Source: Bradyrhizobium sp. CCBAU 53351
GTDB taxonomy: Bacteria > Pseudomonadota > Alphaproteobacteria > Rhizobiales > Xanthobacteraceae
Direction of reading: 5' to 3'
Length of the DNA: 64,000 nucleotides
Assembly: GCF_015291745.1 (NCBI RefSeq)
Contig: NZ_CP030059.1
Coordinates: 4,987,501-5,051,500 of the forward strand
Made by a program: the position numbers and the translations under genes. Shown piece by piece: positions 19,514 to 28,239 of the stretch. Positions within the stretch are counted from its first letter, which is position 1. Every line of letters starts with the position of its first letter. The notes under the pieces were generated by a model. That model searched no databases and was not told the DNA's origin. It saw only the letters and a program-made list of their open reading frames with translations.

Positions 19514-19527
19514 ATACCGAACGGTCT
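19514..19527. promoter_or_regulatory. Candidate TetR operator
   Basis: The 14-base site ATACCGAACGGTCT has palindromic core ACCG-AA-CGGT. It lies about 35 bases upstream of the OsmC-like start and in the divergent gap before the TetR gene at 19726. Several TetR-family operators have this kind of ACCG/CGGT core. It is a candidate only. Confidence 0.45.
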
Positions 19528-19725
19528 GTTTCCTTGCATAGGGCGTGCCAAAGCGGGCGGAAAACGAAATGCGAGGCGATGGAGCCGCTTAAGCGTCGCT
19601 GCCCGCGGATTGATCAGCCGCGCTCTGCTCAAAGGCGATGCAGATGCGCGCGCCGATGCGAATCTTTTCGGCGCGAAACAGATGCGGCTTGATGATACCG
19701 CGCGGCTGCGGGTAAGTTCGTCGCC

Positions 19726-20373
19726 ATGGCCAAGACGTCATCGAAGAAGACCTCGCCCCACGCCGCCATCGGCGACGACGAATCCGCGCGCGGGCGCCTG
19801 CTCAGCGCCGCATCGCATCTGTTCTGCAAGAACGGAATCAATGCCACCGGTATCGATGCGATCATCGAGGAGGCCGGCACCGCGAAGACCACGCTCTACA
19901 AGCTGTTCGGCTCCAAGACCAACCTCGTCAACGCAGTGCTGGAGAGCGAAGGCAAGCAGTGGCGCGAATGGTTCATCGCCGCCATGGAGGAAGGCGGCGG
20001 CGACGCGCAGGCCAAGCTGGCGCGCATCTTCCCGGCGCTGAAGAGCTGGTTTGGCGAAGAGCGCTTCTACGGCTGCCCCTTCATCAACGCCGTCGGCGAG
20101 CACGACAAGGACGCCAAGCAGTTCCGGAACATCGCGCTGAAGCACAAGAAGATCGTGCTCGGCCACATCGAGAAGCTCGCCGGCGAGCTCGGATCAAACG
20201 AGCCGGTCGTGCTCGCGCATCAACTCGGCCTCCTCATCGATGGCGCGATCGTCGCCGCGATGGTGTCGCGCGATCCCGGCGTCGCCGATACGGCCGCGCT
20301 CGCTGCGGGCCCCCTGCTCGGTCAGGCAAAGACGAAGAAGAGGCGCGGGGCGGAGCATTTGGAGGCGGTGTGA
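19726..20373 (+). CDS. TetR family transcriptional regulator
   Basis: A 215-residue TetR protein. The HTH is at residues 20-68 (LLSAASHLFCKNGINATGID, AIIEEAGTAKTTLYKLFGSK), and the rest is a helical ligand domain with FYGCPFINAVGEHD. It is divergent from the OsmC-to-cynS run, with 246 bases between the starts, and is the natural candidate to control it through the palindrome at 19514-19527. The ligand is unknown. The C-terminus is basic (KTKKRRGAEH). Confidence 0.85.
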   Translation: MAKTSSKKTSPHAAIGDDESARGRLLSAASHLFCKNGINATGIDAIIEEAGTAKTTLYKLFGSKTNLVNAVLESEGKQWREWFIAAMEEGGGDAQAKLARIFPALKSWFGEERFYGCPFINAVGEHDKDAKQFRNIALKHKKIVLGHIEKLAGELGSNEPVVLAHQLGLLIDGAIVAAMVSRDPGVADTAALAAGPLLGQAKTKKRRGAEHLEAV

Positions 20374-20386
20374 TCGCTCTCACTTT

Positions 20387-20456
20387 GTAGCCCGCATGGA
20401 GCGGAGCGGAATGCGGGAACACCCTCCCGGATTGCGCTCCGCTCCATCCGGGCTAC
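20387..20456. repeat. Palindromic intergenic repeat (type B, copy 2)
   Basis: A 70-base inverted repeat, GTAGCCCGCATGGAGCGGAG on the left and GCTCCATCCGGGCTAC on the right, of the same family as 2489-2577. The right arm contains the stop codon of the converging hydrolase gene at 20453. Confidence 0.75.
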
Positions 20457-22006
20457 GGCGGAGGACGATTCAACGTCTCCACAAACTGCCCGATCGCCGC
20501 CAGCACCGGCTGCTGATCGCCTGCGAAGAACCAGTGATCCTCGCCATCGAGCTCGACGAACTGCGCACCCTTGATCCGGCTCGCGATATCGCGCCCGGCG
20601 GCGATCCGCACGGCCCGGTCGCCGCGCCGGTGCAGCACCAGCGTCGGCACGTTGATCTCAGGCAGAAGGTGCCGCACGTCGGCGTCGCGAAAGGCTTCGA
20701 GCACGGCCGAGATGCCGCCGGGACTGGACGCCGCGCGCAGCAATCCGGCCCACCAGGCGCGCGCCTTCGGATCGCCCGCAAGGCTCGGCGCGAAGGTCTC
20801 GATCCCGACCGGCCCGCCCCATTGCGCGACCAGATGCCTGCTCCAGGCGTCATACTGACTGGCGCGCAAGGCATGCGGGTAATCCTCCGACCAGCATCCC
20901 TTGGCCAAGGCGCCGAACAGGATGAGCCCGGCCACGACGCGCGGCTGATCGACCGCAAATTTGACGCAAGCCGGCCCGCATTCGGACGCGCCGAACAGTA
21001 CGACGCGGCGGGAATCCACCGCGCGCAGCACGGTGCCGATATCCTCCGCGGTGACGTCGATACCAGGCGCCGATCCGACCCGGTCGGACAGCCCGATCCC
21101 ACGACGATCGAACACGATGAGGCGCCCGAGCTTCATCAATGACGCCAGGAACGTCCGGCTCGCAGGGCTCTCCCAGGCACGCTCCACATGCGACACGAAG
21201 CCCGGCATCACCAGAATATCGAGCGGGCCGCTGCCATAGGTCTGATAGGCCAGATGCACGCCGACGCCCTTCACGTAGCGCGTCGTCGGAGCGGCGTGCG
21301 GTGCTGCGGCCGGACTCATGAGCGCCTCGGTCTCGGCCTCCGGTGCGACCCCGAGCTCATCCCGCAGCCGCTGCGTGAGTGCCGCGTGATAACGTTCTGC
21401 CGCGCTTCGGTCGCCTGATAGCAGCAGGCTGCGGATCAAGTGCCGGCCATAGACTTCGCTGAGCGGATCGAGCTCGACCAGGCGCTGCGCATGTGCCGTC
21501 GCGGCAAAATGATCTCCGGCCGCGTTCTTGTCCTGCACGAGACGCTCCAGCGCATGCACCAGCCGTCCCCGCAGCGCCTCGCGGCGGAAGAACGCCCAGT
21601 CGTCGAACTCGGGGCAGTCTCCCGGCGCGAAGCCCGCCAGGAAGTCGCCCCGGTAGATCAGGCACGCTTGTTCGAACGCGCCGCGATCGCAGGAATCCTC
21701 GAACAGACGTGAGTCGAGCTTCAGCTCGAGGTCCGGCGACCATCTCAGACTGGTGCGGTCGGTCTCGAACACCGCTTGGCCCAGCGTGAGCTCGACGCGG
21801 TGAAGCAGCCGCCGCAAGCGCGCAAGGCCGGTCTCCCGGGGCGTCTCCGGCCACAGCAGCGTGGCCATGATTTCGCGCGCGACGGCGCCCTTGGCCTCCC
21901 CGAGATAGACCAGCAGCGCAAGCCCCTTGCGCAAGGCCAGCTTGATCGGGCGGCCGTCGGCGTAGAGCTCGGGGAACCCGAACGTCTCCAGCGAAAAAGC
22001 CGTCAT
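20453..22006 (-). CDS. BTAD-domain regulator fused to an alpha/beta hydrolase
   Basis: A 517-residue two-part protein. Residues 1-90 resemble the winged-helix part and residues 90-230 the helical bacterial transcriptional activation (BTAD) domain of SARP-type regulators (DFLAGFAPGDCPEFDDWAFF, RLVELDPLSEVYGRHLIRSL). Residues 245-510 are an alpha/beta hydrolase with nucleophile Ser341 in GASECG, an acidic residue near RRGDRAV, and His in DGEDHWFF. The hydrolase part may sense or process a small molecule. The stop codon lies within a type B repeat. It is divergent from the MddA-like gene. Confidence 0.82.
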   Translation of the reverse strand: MTAFSLETFGFPELYADGRPIKLALRKGLALLVYLGEAKGAVAREIMATLLWPETPRETGLARLRRLLHRVELTLGQAVFETDRTSLRWSPDLELKLDSRLFEDSCDRGAFEQACLIYRGDFLAGFAPGDCPEFDDWAFFRREALRGRLVHALERLVQDKNAAGDHFAATAHAQRLVELDPLSEVYGRHLIRSLLLSGDRSAAERYHAALTQRLRDELGVAPEAETEALMSPAAAPHAAPTTRYVKGVGVHLAYQTYGSGPLDILVMPGFVSHVERAWESPASRTFLASLMKLGRLIVFDRRGIGLSDRVGSAPGIDVTAEDIGTVLRAVDSRRVVLFGASECGPACVKFAVDQPRVVAGLILFGALAKGCWSEDYPHALRASQYDAWSRHLVAQWGGPVGIETFAPSLAGDPKARAWWAGLLRAASSPGGISAVLEAFRDADVRHLLPEINVPTLVLHRRGDRAVRIAAGRDIASRIKGAQFVELDGEDHWFFAGDQQPVLAAIGQFVETLNRPPP

Positions 22007-22153
22007 GGAAATCCTCTTCTTCCGGCTTGCGTTCTCCGGGGGACGCGCAGGGGACGGTCCGGCGGATACGGTCGGGCCAGATCGAGCCTGCTCGCCGGCG
22101 AGCGCCCAGGCTCTGCATGCGGCACCGTCGCCATCGGCACAATAGGAAAACCC

Positions 22154-22891
22154 ATGTTCGCACGCCTCGCAATCCTGCTCTACGCCCTCGTGAGCTATGC
22201 CGTCTTCACGGTTTCATTTCTCTACGCGCTCGGTTTCGTCGGCAATTATGTCGTGCCGAAGTCCATCGATGTCGGGCCCGCTTCGAATGTAAGCGAGGCC
22301 GTCGTCGTCGACCTCCTACTGATGAGCCTGTTCGCCATCCAGCACAGCGTCATGGCGCGTCCGGCCTTCAAGCGATGGCTGGCCGGATTCATTCCCGAGG
22401 CCTGCCAGCGCAGCACCTATGTGTTGCTCTCGAGCCTGATCCTCCTCTTGCTGTTCTGGCAATGGCGGCCGATCCCTGCACCGGTCTGGCAGGCGAGCGG
22501 TATTGCGGCGGGGGTGCTGACCTCCGTGCATTGGCTCGGCTGGCTGATCGCGTTCGCCTCGACCCACATGATCGATCATTTCGATCTGTTCGGCCTGCGC
22601 CAGGCTCTTTTCGCGCTGCGCGGGGCCGAGATGCCGAACCAGTCGTTCCGGACGCCGCTGCTCTACAAGATCGTGCGGCATCCGATCATGCTCGGCTTTC
22701 TGCTCGCGTTCTGGGCCACGCCCGTGATGACATCAGGCCATCTGCTGTTCGCGCTCGCCAACACGGCCTACATCCTGGTCGCATTGCAGTTCGAGGAGCG
22801 GGATCTGATCGCCGTGTTCGGGGCGACGTATCAGGACTATCGCCGGCGCGTTCCCATGCTGCTGCCGCGCCTGTTCGGAGCGCCCCGATGA
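22154..22891 (+). CDS. MddA-like isoprenylcysteine-type membrane methyltransferase
   Basis: A 245-residue membrane protein with about six helices. The C-terminal half has the SAM-binding pattern RHPIMLGFLLAFWATP, then FEERDLIAVFGATYQDYRRRVPMLLP. This matches the family containing MddA, the methanethiol S-methyltransferase that makes dimethyl sulfide, whose founding studies noted Bradyrhizobium homologues. It could also be another NnrU/isoprenylcysteine-type methyltransferase. The stop overlaps the next start (ATGA), so the two genes are translationally coupled. Confidence 0.82.
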   Translation: MFARLAILLYALVSYAVFTVSFLYALGFVGNYVVPKSIDVGPASNVSEAVVVDLLLMSLFAIQHSVMARPAFKRWLAGFIPEACQRSTYVLLSSLILLLLFWQWRPIPAPVWQASGIAAGVLTSVHWLGWLIAFASTHMIDHFDLFGLRQALFALRGAEMPNQSFRTPLLYKIVRHPIMLGFLLAFWATPVMTSGHLLFALANTAYILVALQFEERDLIAVFGATYQDYRRRVPMLLPRLFGAPR

Positions 22892-23865
22892 AAGCCGTGG
22901 TGTGCCGTTCGTTCACCGGACCGCAAGATCTGCGAATCGACGAGATCGACGAGCCGAAGCCCGCCGCAGACGAGATCCTGATCGACGTTCATGCGGCCTC
23001 GGTCAGCTTCATGGACCAGTTGATGGTCTCGGGCCTCTACCAGATGCGGCCGCCGACGCCCTTCGTGCCTGGCACGGAAGCAGCCGGTGTCGTGGTCGCG
23101 GTCGGCGAGCGGGTCACGGCGTTCGCGCCCGGCGATCGCGTGGCGTGCAGCAGTTGGACCGGCGGCTACGCCGAACGGATGATCGCGAAGGAATCGAAGA
23201 GCGTGCGCCTGCCCGATGGCGTTGCGTTCGAGACCGCGGCAACGATCCTGCACAATTACGGCACGGCCTGTTACGCGCTGGCCGAGCGGGCACGGGCGCA
23301 AGCCGGCGAGACCGTGCTCATCACCGGCGCGGCCGGCGGGGTTGGCCTTGCCGCCATCGATCTCGGCCGGCATCTCGGCCTGCGCGTCGTCGCCGGCGTC
23401 GGCGCCGACGACAAAGCGGCCCTGGTCCGCGGTTACGGTGCCAGCGAGGTCATCAACTATCGCAGCGAGGATCTGCGCGGGCGGATCAAGGCGATCACAT
23501 CGGGAGAAGGCATCGACATTGGCTTCGACAATGTCGGCGGCGCGATCTTCGAGCAGATGGCCCGACTGATGGCATGGGGCGGACGGCTAATGCCGATCGG
23601 CTTTACCTGCGGCGAGATTCCGTCAATCCCGATGAACCTGCCACTGTTGAAGAACTATTCCATCATCGGCGTCTTCGCCGGCGCCTGGGCGGAGAAATAT
23701 CCAGACGAAGCCGCGCGGATGAATCACACGCTGGTGCAATGGCTGGCCGACGGAAAAATCCGCCCGCACATCGATCGCGTCCTCCCTTTGGAGGAGGCCG
23801 GCAACGCCATGCGTGCCGTCGCGGGCCGCACGGTTCAGGGCAGAATTGTCCTGAAGATCAGATAG
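22888..23865 (+). CDS. NADPH:quinone oxidoreductase family protein (MDR superfamily)
   Basis: A 325-residue medium-chain dehydrogenase/reductase without the zinc-ligand Cys motifs. Motifs are ASVSFMDQLMVSGLYQMRPP, FVPGTEAAGVVVAVG, VLITGAAGGVGLAAIDLG (the nucleotide-binding GxxGxxG) and GFDNVGGAIF. It should reduce a quinone or an enone with NADPH in the cytoplasm. It overlaps the MddA-like gene by four bases, and a hotdog-like gene starts 35 bases later. Confidence 0.9.
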   Translation: MKAVVCRSFTGPQDLRIDEIDEPKPAADEILIDVHAASVSFMDQLMVSGLYQMRPPTPFVPGTEAAGVVVAVGERVTAFAPGDRVACSSWTGGYAERMIAKESKSVRLPDGVAFETAATILHNYGTACYALAERARAQAGETVLITGAAGGVGLAAIDLGRHLGLRVVAGVGADDKAALVRGYGASEVINYRSEDLRGRIKAITSGEGIDIGFDNVGGAIFEQMARLMAWGGRLMPIGFTCGEIPSIPMNLPLLKNYSIIGVFAGAWAEKYPDEAARMNHTLVQWLADGKIRPHIDRVLPLEEAGNAMRAVAGRTVQGRIVLKIR

Positions 23866-23899
23866 ACTGGACCCGGGAAGGCAAACGAGGACAGCGGAA

Positions 23900-24649
23900 T
23901 TGACAGAAATCATCATCGCCAAGCGCTTTTGCGGTCCTCCGAACTCCGGCAACGGCGGCTATGTCTGCGGTCGGCTGGCCCGGCACATTCCCGGCAGCGC
24001 CGAGGTGATGCTTCGCGCGCCGCCTCCGCTGGACACGCCGCTCGATGCGGCCGCGGCCGCCGATGGCACGTGGGAGCTTCGTGACGGCGACAAGGTCGTT
24101 GCAACGGGGCGAGCGGCGAATGTCGAGCTCGCGCAGCTCGAAACGGCCAGCTTGCAGGAAGCACGCGCCGCCGGATTGCTGGCGCTGTTCGAGCCGCACG
24201 AGCATCCGCTACCGAACTGTTTCGTCTGCGGTCCCGCGCGGTCGCAAGGCGATGGGCTGCGCGTCTTCGCCGGGCCGCTCCGCCGTCGTGCAGAGAACGC
24301 CGTTCTTGCGGCGACGTGGACACCGGATCCGAACCTCGCCGAGGAGGATGGCCTGGTCGCGCCGGAATTCCTCTGGTCGGCGCTCGATTGCCCCACCGGC
24401 TTCGCCAGCAATTGCAACCCGCAGAGCGGCACCTACGACAAGACACCGCTGCTCCTGGGACGGATGGCGGCCCGGATCGAGGCCAGCCCGCGACCCGGCG
24501 AACCCTGCGTCATCACGGCCTGGCCCACCGGCCGCGACGGCCGCAAGCGGACCGCGGACGCGGCGCTGCATGATGAAGGTGGCAGGTTGCTGGCGGTAGC
24601 GCGGACAACATGGATCGCAGTGGAGCGCGACGTGCTGCTCGGGCGATAG
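23900..24649 (+). CDS. Hypothetical protein with hotdog-thioesterase-like features
   Basis: A 249-residue protein beginning with TTG. FCGPPNSGNGGYVCGRLARH near the N-terminus resembles the first hotdog of acyl-CoA thioesterases, and PNCFVCGPARSQGDGLRVFA in the middle resembles a second half. DCPTGFASNCNPQ may be the active-site helix of the second repeat. No firm family name can be given. It follows the oxidoreductase on the same strand and probably shares its transcript. The function is unknown. Confidence 0.7.
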   Translation: MTEIIIAKRFCGPPNSGNGGYVCGRLARHIPGSAEVMLRAPPPLDTPLDAAAAADGTWELRDGDKVVATGRAANVELAQLETASLQEARAAGLLALFEPHEHPLPNCFVCGPARSQGDGLRVFAGPLRRRAENAVLAATWTPDPNLAEEDGLVAPEFLWSALDCPTGFASNCNPQSGTYDKTPLLLGRMAARIEASPRPGEPCVITAWPTGRDGRKRTADAALHDEGGRLLAVARTTWIAVERDVLLGR

Positions 24650-24890
24650 ATGCGTGAGGGTAGTGTAGCCGAAGGCATAATCCAGCACGGCTCTTTCCGT
24701 TCGGATCGCAAAGAGGCGGGTTACGCTACGCCAACCTGCCCTGCGAACCACAAGCGCGGTCCCGGGGGTGTGCCCACGACTTCTGTTTCAGCTCCCTTGA
24801 TCGAGAGGATGGGTACATTTTCGCTTTCGCTCTTCGAGCTACGGCGGACAAGTCGCTTTGCCGACCCTGCGAGACCTTCCGCGACGGCAC
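24650..24890. other. Intergenic region between a hotdog-like gene and trmJ
   Basis: About 240 bases between two convergent stops. Short open frames are present, but none has conserved features. Nothing else was recognised. Confidence 0.4.
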
Positions 24891-26090
24891 CTACGTTGCC
24901 TGCTCCATCATCCCAGCAAGCCGCACCAACTCCGCCTCCAGATCCCGCTCCACATCCGCGGCGCGAATGTCCAGCACCCGATAGTCGCGCGCTTCCAGCC
25001 AGCTCCGCCGCCCCGCCCGGTCGGCCGCGATCGCCTCGCCTTCGCCCGGGTTGACCAGCTCGATCGCGATCCGGTGCGGGAAGGAGACGAAGTCCGGGAT
25101 GTGCCGCCCCACCGGGGTCTGTCGCTTGAACTGCCCGGCGAAGCGGCGGTCGCGGGTCAGCGCCTGCCAGAGCAGCCGCTCGGCGTCGGTCGGGTTGCGC
25201 CGGAGCAGACGGGCGAGGCCGCGCACGGTCGAGCCACTGTCTGAGACGCCGCCGCCCTGCCCGTGTTCGGCCAGAAGGGCGCGCAGGCGCGTCGCCTGCT
25301 CGCCGTCGAGCACGCCGCCCTTGGCCGGTCCCTTGCGCCCCTCGGCAATCGCCATCACCACGCCGTGGAGGGTGTGCATGTCCTGCTTGGTCGGCTCCAT
25401 CCGCGTGAAGATGTTGCGCAGGTTCACCAGCATGGTGTCGCGCTTCTCGGCCGGCCGCAAAAATTCCACCTTGTCGAGCTCGCGCACGAGGTTGTCGAAG
25501 AAGGCCTGCATCTGGTGCTGCGAGGCGCGCTCGGAGCGCTCCGGCATGGTATGCGGCAGCTCGCCGGAGGTCGCGCGCTTGAACCATTCATAGCCGACCA
25601 GCAGCACGGCCTGGGCGAGGTTGAGCGAGGCAAAGCCCGGATTGACCGGGAAGGTGATGATGCGGTTGGAGAGCCCGACCTCCTCATTGGTCAGCCCCCA
25701 GCGCTCCCTGCCGAACAGGATACCGGCCTTGCCTCCTGCGGCGACGTGCCCGGCGATCTCGCTGGCCGCAGCCTCCGGCCCGACCACCGGCTTGGCCTGG
25801 TCGTGAGGGCGCGCGGTGGTGGCGAACAGGAGGTCGAGGTCGGCGACCGCCTCTTCCACCGTGCCAAACAATTCGACCTTTTCCAGAATGTGGTCGGCGC
25901 CGGCGGCGGCGCGCTGGGCAGCGATGTTGGGCCAGCCGTCCCGGGGGTTGACGATGCGAAGGGCGGACAGCGCAAAATTGCCCATGGCCCGTGCGGCCAT
26001 GCCGATGTTTTCACCGAGCTGCGGCTCGACCAGGATCACGATGGGACCGCCGAGGGACAGGCCCGCTTTGCTCTTGTCAGTCCCCGACAT
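24891..26090 (-). CDS. trmJ: TrmJ-type tRNA 2'-O-methyltransferase with C-terminal DUF559-like domain
   Basis: A 399-residue protein. Residues 1-250 are a SPOUT/TrmH-family methyltransferase: ILVEPQLGENIGMAARAMGN, GILFGRERWGLTNEEV and FPVNPGFASLNLAQAVLLVG form the knot. This matches TrmJ, which methylates position 32 of tRNAs. Residues 285-395 resemble DUF559 (LLRRNPTDAERLLWQALTRD, then GQFKRQTPVGRHIPDFVSFP), a Vsr-like nuclease fold, but the expected DG..H element is replaced by NPGEGEA. The fusion is unusual; the tail could bind RNA rather than cut it. Confidence 0.85.
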   Translation of the reverse strand: MSGTDKSKAGLSLGGPIVILVEPQLGENIGMAARAMGNFALSALRIVNPRDGWPNIAAQRAAAGADHILEKVELFGTVEEAVADLDLLFATTARPHDQAKPVVGPEAAASEIAGHVAAGGKAGILFGRERWGLTNEEVGLSNRIITFPVNPGFASLNLAQAVLLVGYEWFKRATSGELPHTMPERSERASQHQMQAFFDNLVRELDKVEFLRPAEKRDTMLVNLRNIFTRMEPTKQDMHTLHGVVMAIAEGRKGPAKGGVLDGEQATRLRALLAEHGQGGGVSDSGSTVRGLARLLRRNPTDAERLLWQALTRDRRFAGQFKRQTPVGRHIPDFVSFPHRIAIELVNPGEGEAIAADRAGRRSWLEARDYRVLDIRAADVERDLEAELVRLAGMMEQAT

Positions 26091-26428
26091 CTCGCTTCGC
26101 TTTCACTTCGTCTCAAGGCCTTGGCAAGGCCGCCTGAGGAATTGATTCAGGGCGGCCCCAGGATCGGGGCCTGCCCTCGCGGTCTGTCGTTTGCCTGTCC
26201 TGACGAAATTCTCAAGGGAAATAACGGGTTGGATTCGACTTTTGAATCGATGCGGGATCCCCCGGATTCGGCCCTGCGGCAGGGCGGCTCCCCGCCCCCC
26301 GTCTGGGGAAGCTGGATGAGCTAAAAGTGCATAATCCCTTGGCTTTCGCCCGCCGCGTCTGGGTGCTAAGAGGCGGCGGATATTCCCGTGGCGCGTCAAA
26401 AGCGCCGTTCCAAGAGGCTTCCCCGATC
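26091..26428. other. Divergent promoter region between trmJ and icd
   Basis: About 338 bases between two divergent starts. It contains GC-rich short inverted stretches near 26280-26310 but no convincing coding frame. It should carry the promoters of trmJ and icd. No defined binding site was recognised. Confidence 0.45.
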
Positions 26429-27643
26429 ATGGCAAAAATCAAGGTATCCAATCCCGTCGTCGAACTTGATGGCGACGAGATGACCCGGATCATCTGGCAG
26501 TACATCAAGGACAAGCTGATCAACCCGTTCCTGGATGTCGAGCTGCTCTATTTCGACCTGGGCATGGAATACCGCGACCACACCAACGATCAGGTCACGA
26601 TCGACGCGGCCGAGGCCATCAAGAAGGTCGGCGTCGGCGTCAAGTGCGCCACCATCACCCCCGATGAAGCGCGGGTGAGGGAGTTCAACCTCAAGCAGAT
26701 GTGGAAGTCGCCGAACGGCACCATCCGCAACATCCTCGGCGGCTGCATCTTCCGCGAGCCGATCATCTGCAAGAACGTGCCGCGCCTGGTTCCCGGCTGG
26801 AGCAAGCCGATCATCATCGGCCGCCACGCCTATGGCGATCAGTACCGCGCCACCGACATCAAGTTCCCGGGCAAGGGCACCCTCTCGATGAAGTTCGTCG
26901 GCGAGGACGGCACCGTGATCGAGAAGGAAGTGTTCAAGGCCCCCGGCGCCGGCGTCGCCATGGAGATGTACAATCTCGACGACTCCATCATCGACTTCGC
27001 CCGCGCCTCCTTCAACTACGGCCTGCTGCGCAACTACCCCGTCTATCTCTCGACCAAGAACACGATTCTGAAGGTCTATGACGGCCGCTTCAAGGACATC
27101 TTCCAGGACATCTTCGACCGCGAGTTCAAGAAGGAATTCGACGCCAAGGGTCTGACCTACGAGCACCGCCTGATCGACGACATGGTGGCCTCGGCGCTGA
27201 AATGGTCCGGCGGCTATGTCTGGGCCTGCAAGAACTACGACGGCGACGTGCAGTCCGATACGGTTGCGCAGGGCTACGGTTCGCTCGGCCTGATGACCTC
27301 GGTGCTGCTCACCCCCGACGGCAAGACCGTCGAGGCGGAAGCCGCCCACGGCACGGTGACCCGCCACTACCGCGAGCACCAGAAGGGCAAGGAGACCTCG
27401 ACCAACTCGATCGCGTCGATCTTCGCCTGGACGAGAGGCCTCGCCCACCGCGCCAAGCTCGACAACAATGCCGAGCTCGCCAAGTTCGCCAACACGCTGG
27501 AGAAGGTCTGCGTCGACACCGTCGAGGCCGGCTACATGACCAAGGACCTCGCGCTGCTGGTCGGCGCCGACCAGCGCTGGCTCTCGACCACCGGCTTCCT
27601 CGACAAGGTCGCCGAGAACCTCACCAAGGAGCTGGCGGCGTAA
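26429..27643 (+). CDS. icd: NADP-dependent isocitrate dehydrogenase
   Basis: A 404-residue eukaryote-like (type II) NADP isocitrate dehydrogenase, the TCA-cycle enzyme that makes 2-oxoglutarate. Motifs include [32 protein letters not shown] (substrate Ser and Arg), and the NADP-binding [13 protein letters not shown] with [12 protein letters not shown]. The ATG at 26429 follows AAGAGG. A rho-independent terminator lies 40 bases after the stop, so it is monocistronic. Confidence 0.97.
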   Translation: MAKIKVSNPVVELDGDEMTRIIWQYIKDKLINPFLDVELLYFDLGMEYRDHTNDQVTIDAAEAIKKVGVGVKCATITPDEARVREFNLKQMWKSPNGTIRNILGGCIFREPIICKNVPRLVPGWSKPIIIGRHAYGDQYRATDIKFPGKGTLSMKFVGEDGTVIEKEVFKAPGAGVAMEMYNLDDSIIDFARASFNYGLLRNYPVYLSTKNTILKVYDGRFKDIFQDIFDREFKKEFDAKGLTYEHRLIDDMVASALKWSGGYVWACKNYDGDVQSDTVAQGYGSLGLMTSVLLTPDGKTVEAEAAHGTVTRHYREHQKGKETSTNSIASIFAWTRGLAHRAKLDNNAELAKFANTLEKVCVDTVEAGYMTKDLALLVGADQRWLSTTGFLDKVAENLTKELAA

Positions 27644-27682
27644 GCCGACCGCAATTTCGCCCGACTGGGCCAGACATCATCG

Positions 27683-27716
27683 CGGGCCGCGCCTTCAAGC
27701 GCGGCCCGTTTCTTTT
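27683..27716 (+). terminator. Rho-independent terminator of icd
   Basis: A 10-bp perfect stem (CGGGCCGCGC / GCGCGGCCCG) with a 6-base loop CTTCAA is followed by TTTCTTTTG. It sits about 40 bases after the icd stop. Confidence 0.9.
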
Positions 27717-27740
27717 GAGGCCCCGCGCGGAGATGCGACC

Positions 27741-28235
27741 ATGTCGATCAAGCTTGCCGTCCCCTGCCTGTTGCTGCTCGCTGGATCTGCTACGGCCGCA
27801 GAATCCCTTCCCGACGCCATCGCCGCGCCGGGCGAGAGCATGGTGCTCAGCGTCCACGCCGAGGGCGCGCAGGTCTATGAGTGCAAGGCTGGCGCCGACG
27901 GCAAGCTCGGCTGGGCGTTCCGCGAGCCGATCGCGACGCTGCTGTCCGAGGGCAAGACGGTCGGACGACACTATGCCGGCCCGAACTGGGAGCTCACCGA
28001 TGGCAGTGCGGTGGTCGGCAAGGCCGCCGGCAACGCGCCGGGCGCGACGGCGGCCGACATCCCCTGGCTGAAGCTGGAGGTCACCGCCCGCCGCGGCAGC
28101 GGCACCCTGACGCCGGTCACGACGGTCCAGCGCATCAACACGCACGGCGGCAAGCTCGACGGCGTCTGCGACAAGGCCGGCGAGTTCAGAAGCGCGCCCT
28201 ACTCGGCCGAGTATGTTTTCCTGAAGAAGGGCTGA
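27741..28235 (+). CDS. Secreted DUF3455 protein
   Basis: A 164-residue secreted protein with signal peptide MSIKLAVPCLLLLAGSATAA. The mature part follows the DUF3455 pattern: AEGAQVYECKAGADGKLGWA, HYAGPNWELTDGSAVVGKAA and INTHGGKLDGVCDKAGEFRS, with two conserved Cys (YEC, GVC) that could pair. Function of the family is unknown. It starts 25 bases after the icd terminator, so it needs its own promoter. It converges with the channel gene, with four bases between stops. Confidence 0.85.
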   Translation: MSIKLAVPCLLLLAGSATAAESLPDAIAAPGESMVLSVHAEGAQVYECKAGADGKLGWAFREPIATLLSEGKTVGRHYAGPNWELTDGSAVVGKAAGNAPGATAADIPWLKLEVTARRGSGTLTPVTTVQRINTHGGKLDGVCDKAGEFRSAPYSAEYVFLKKG

Positions 28236-28239
28236 CCGC

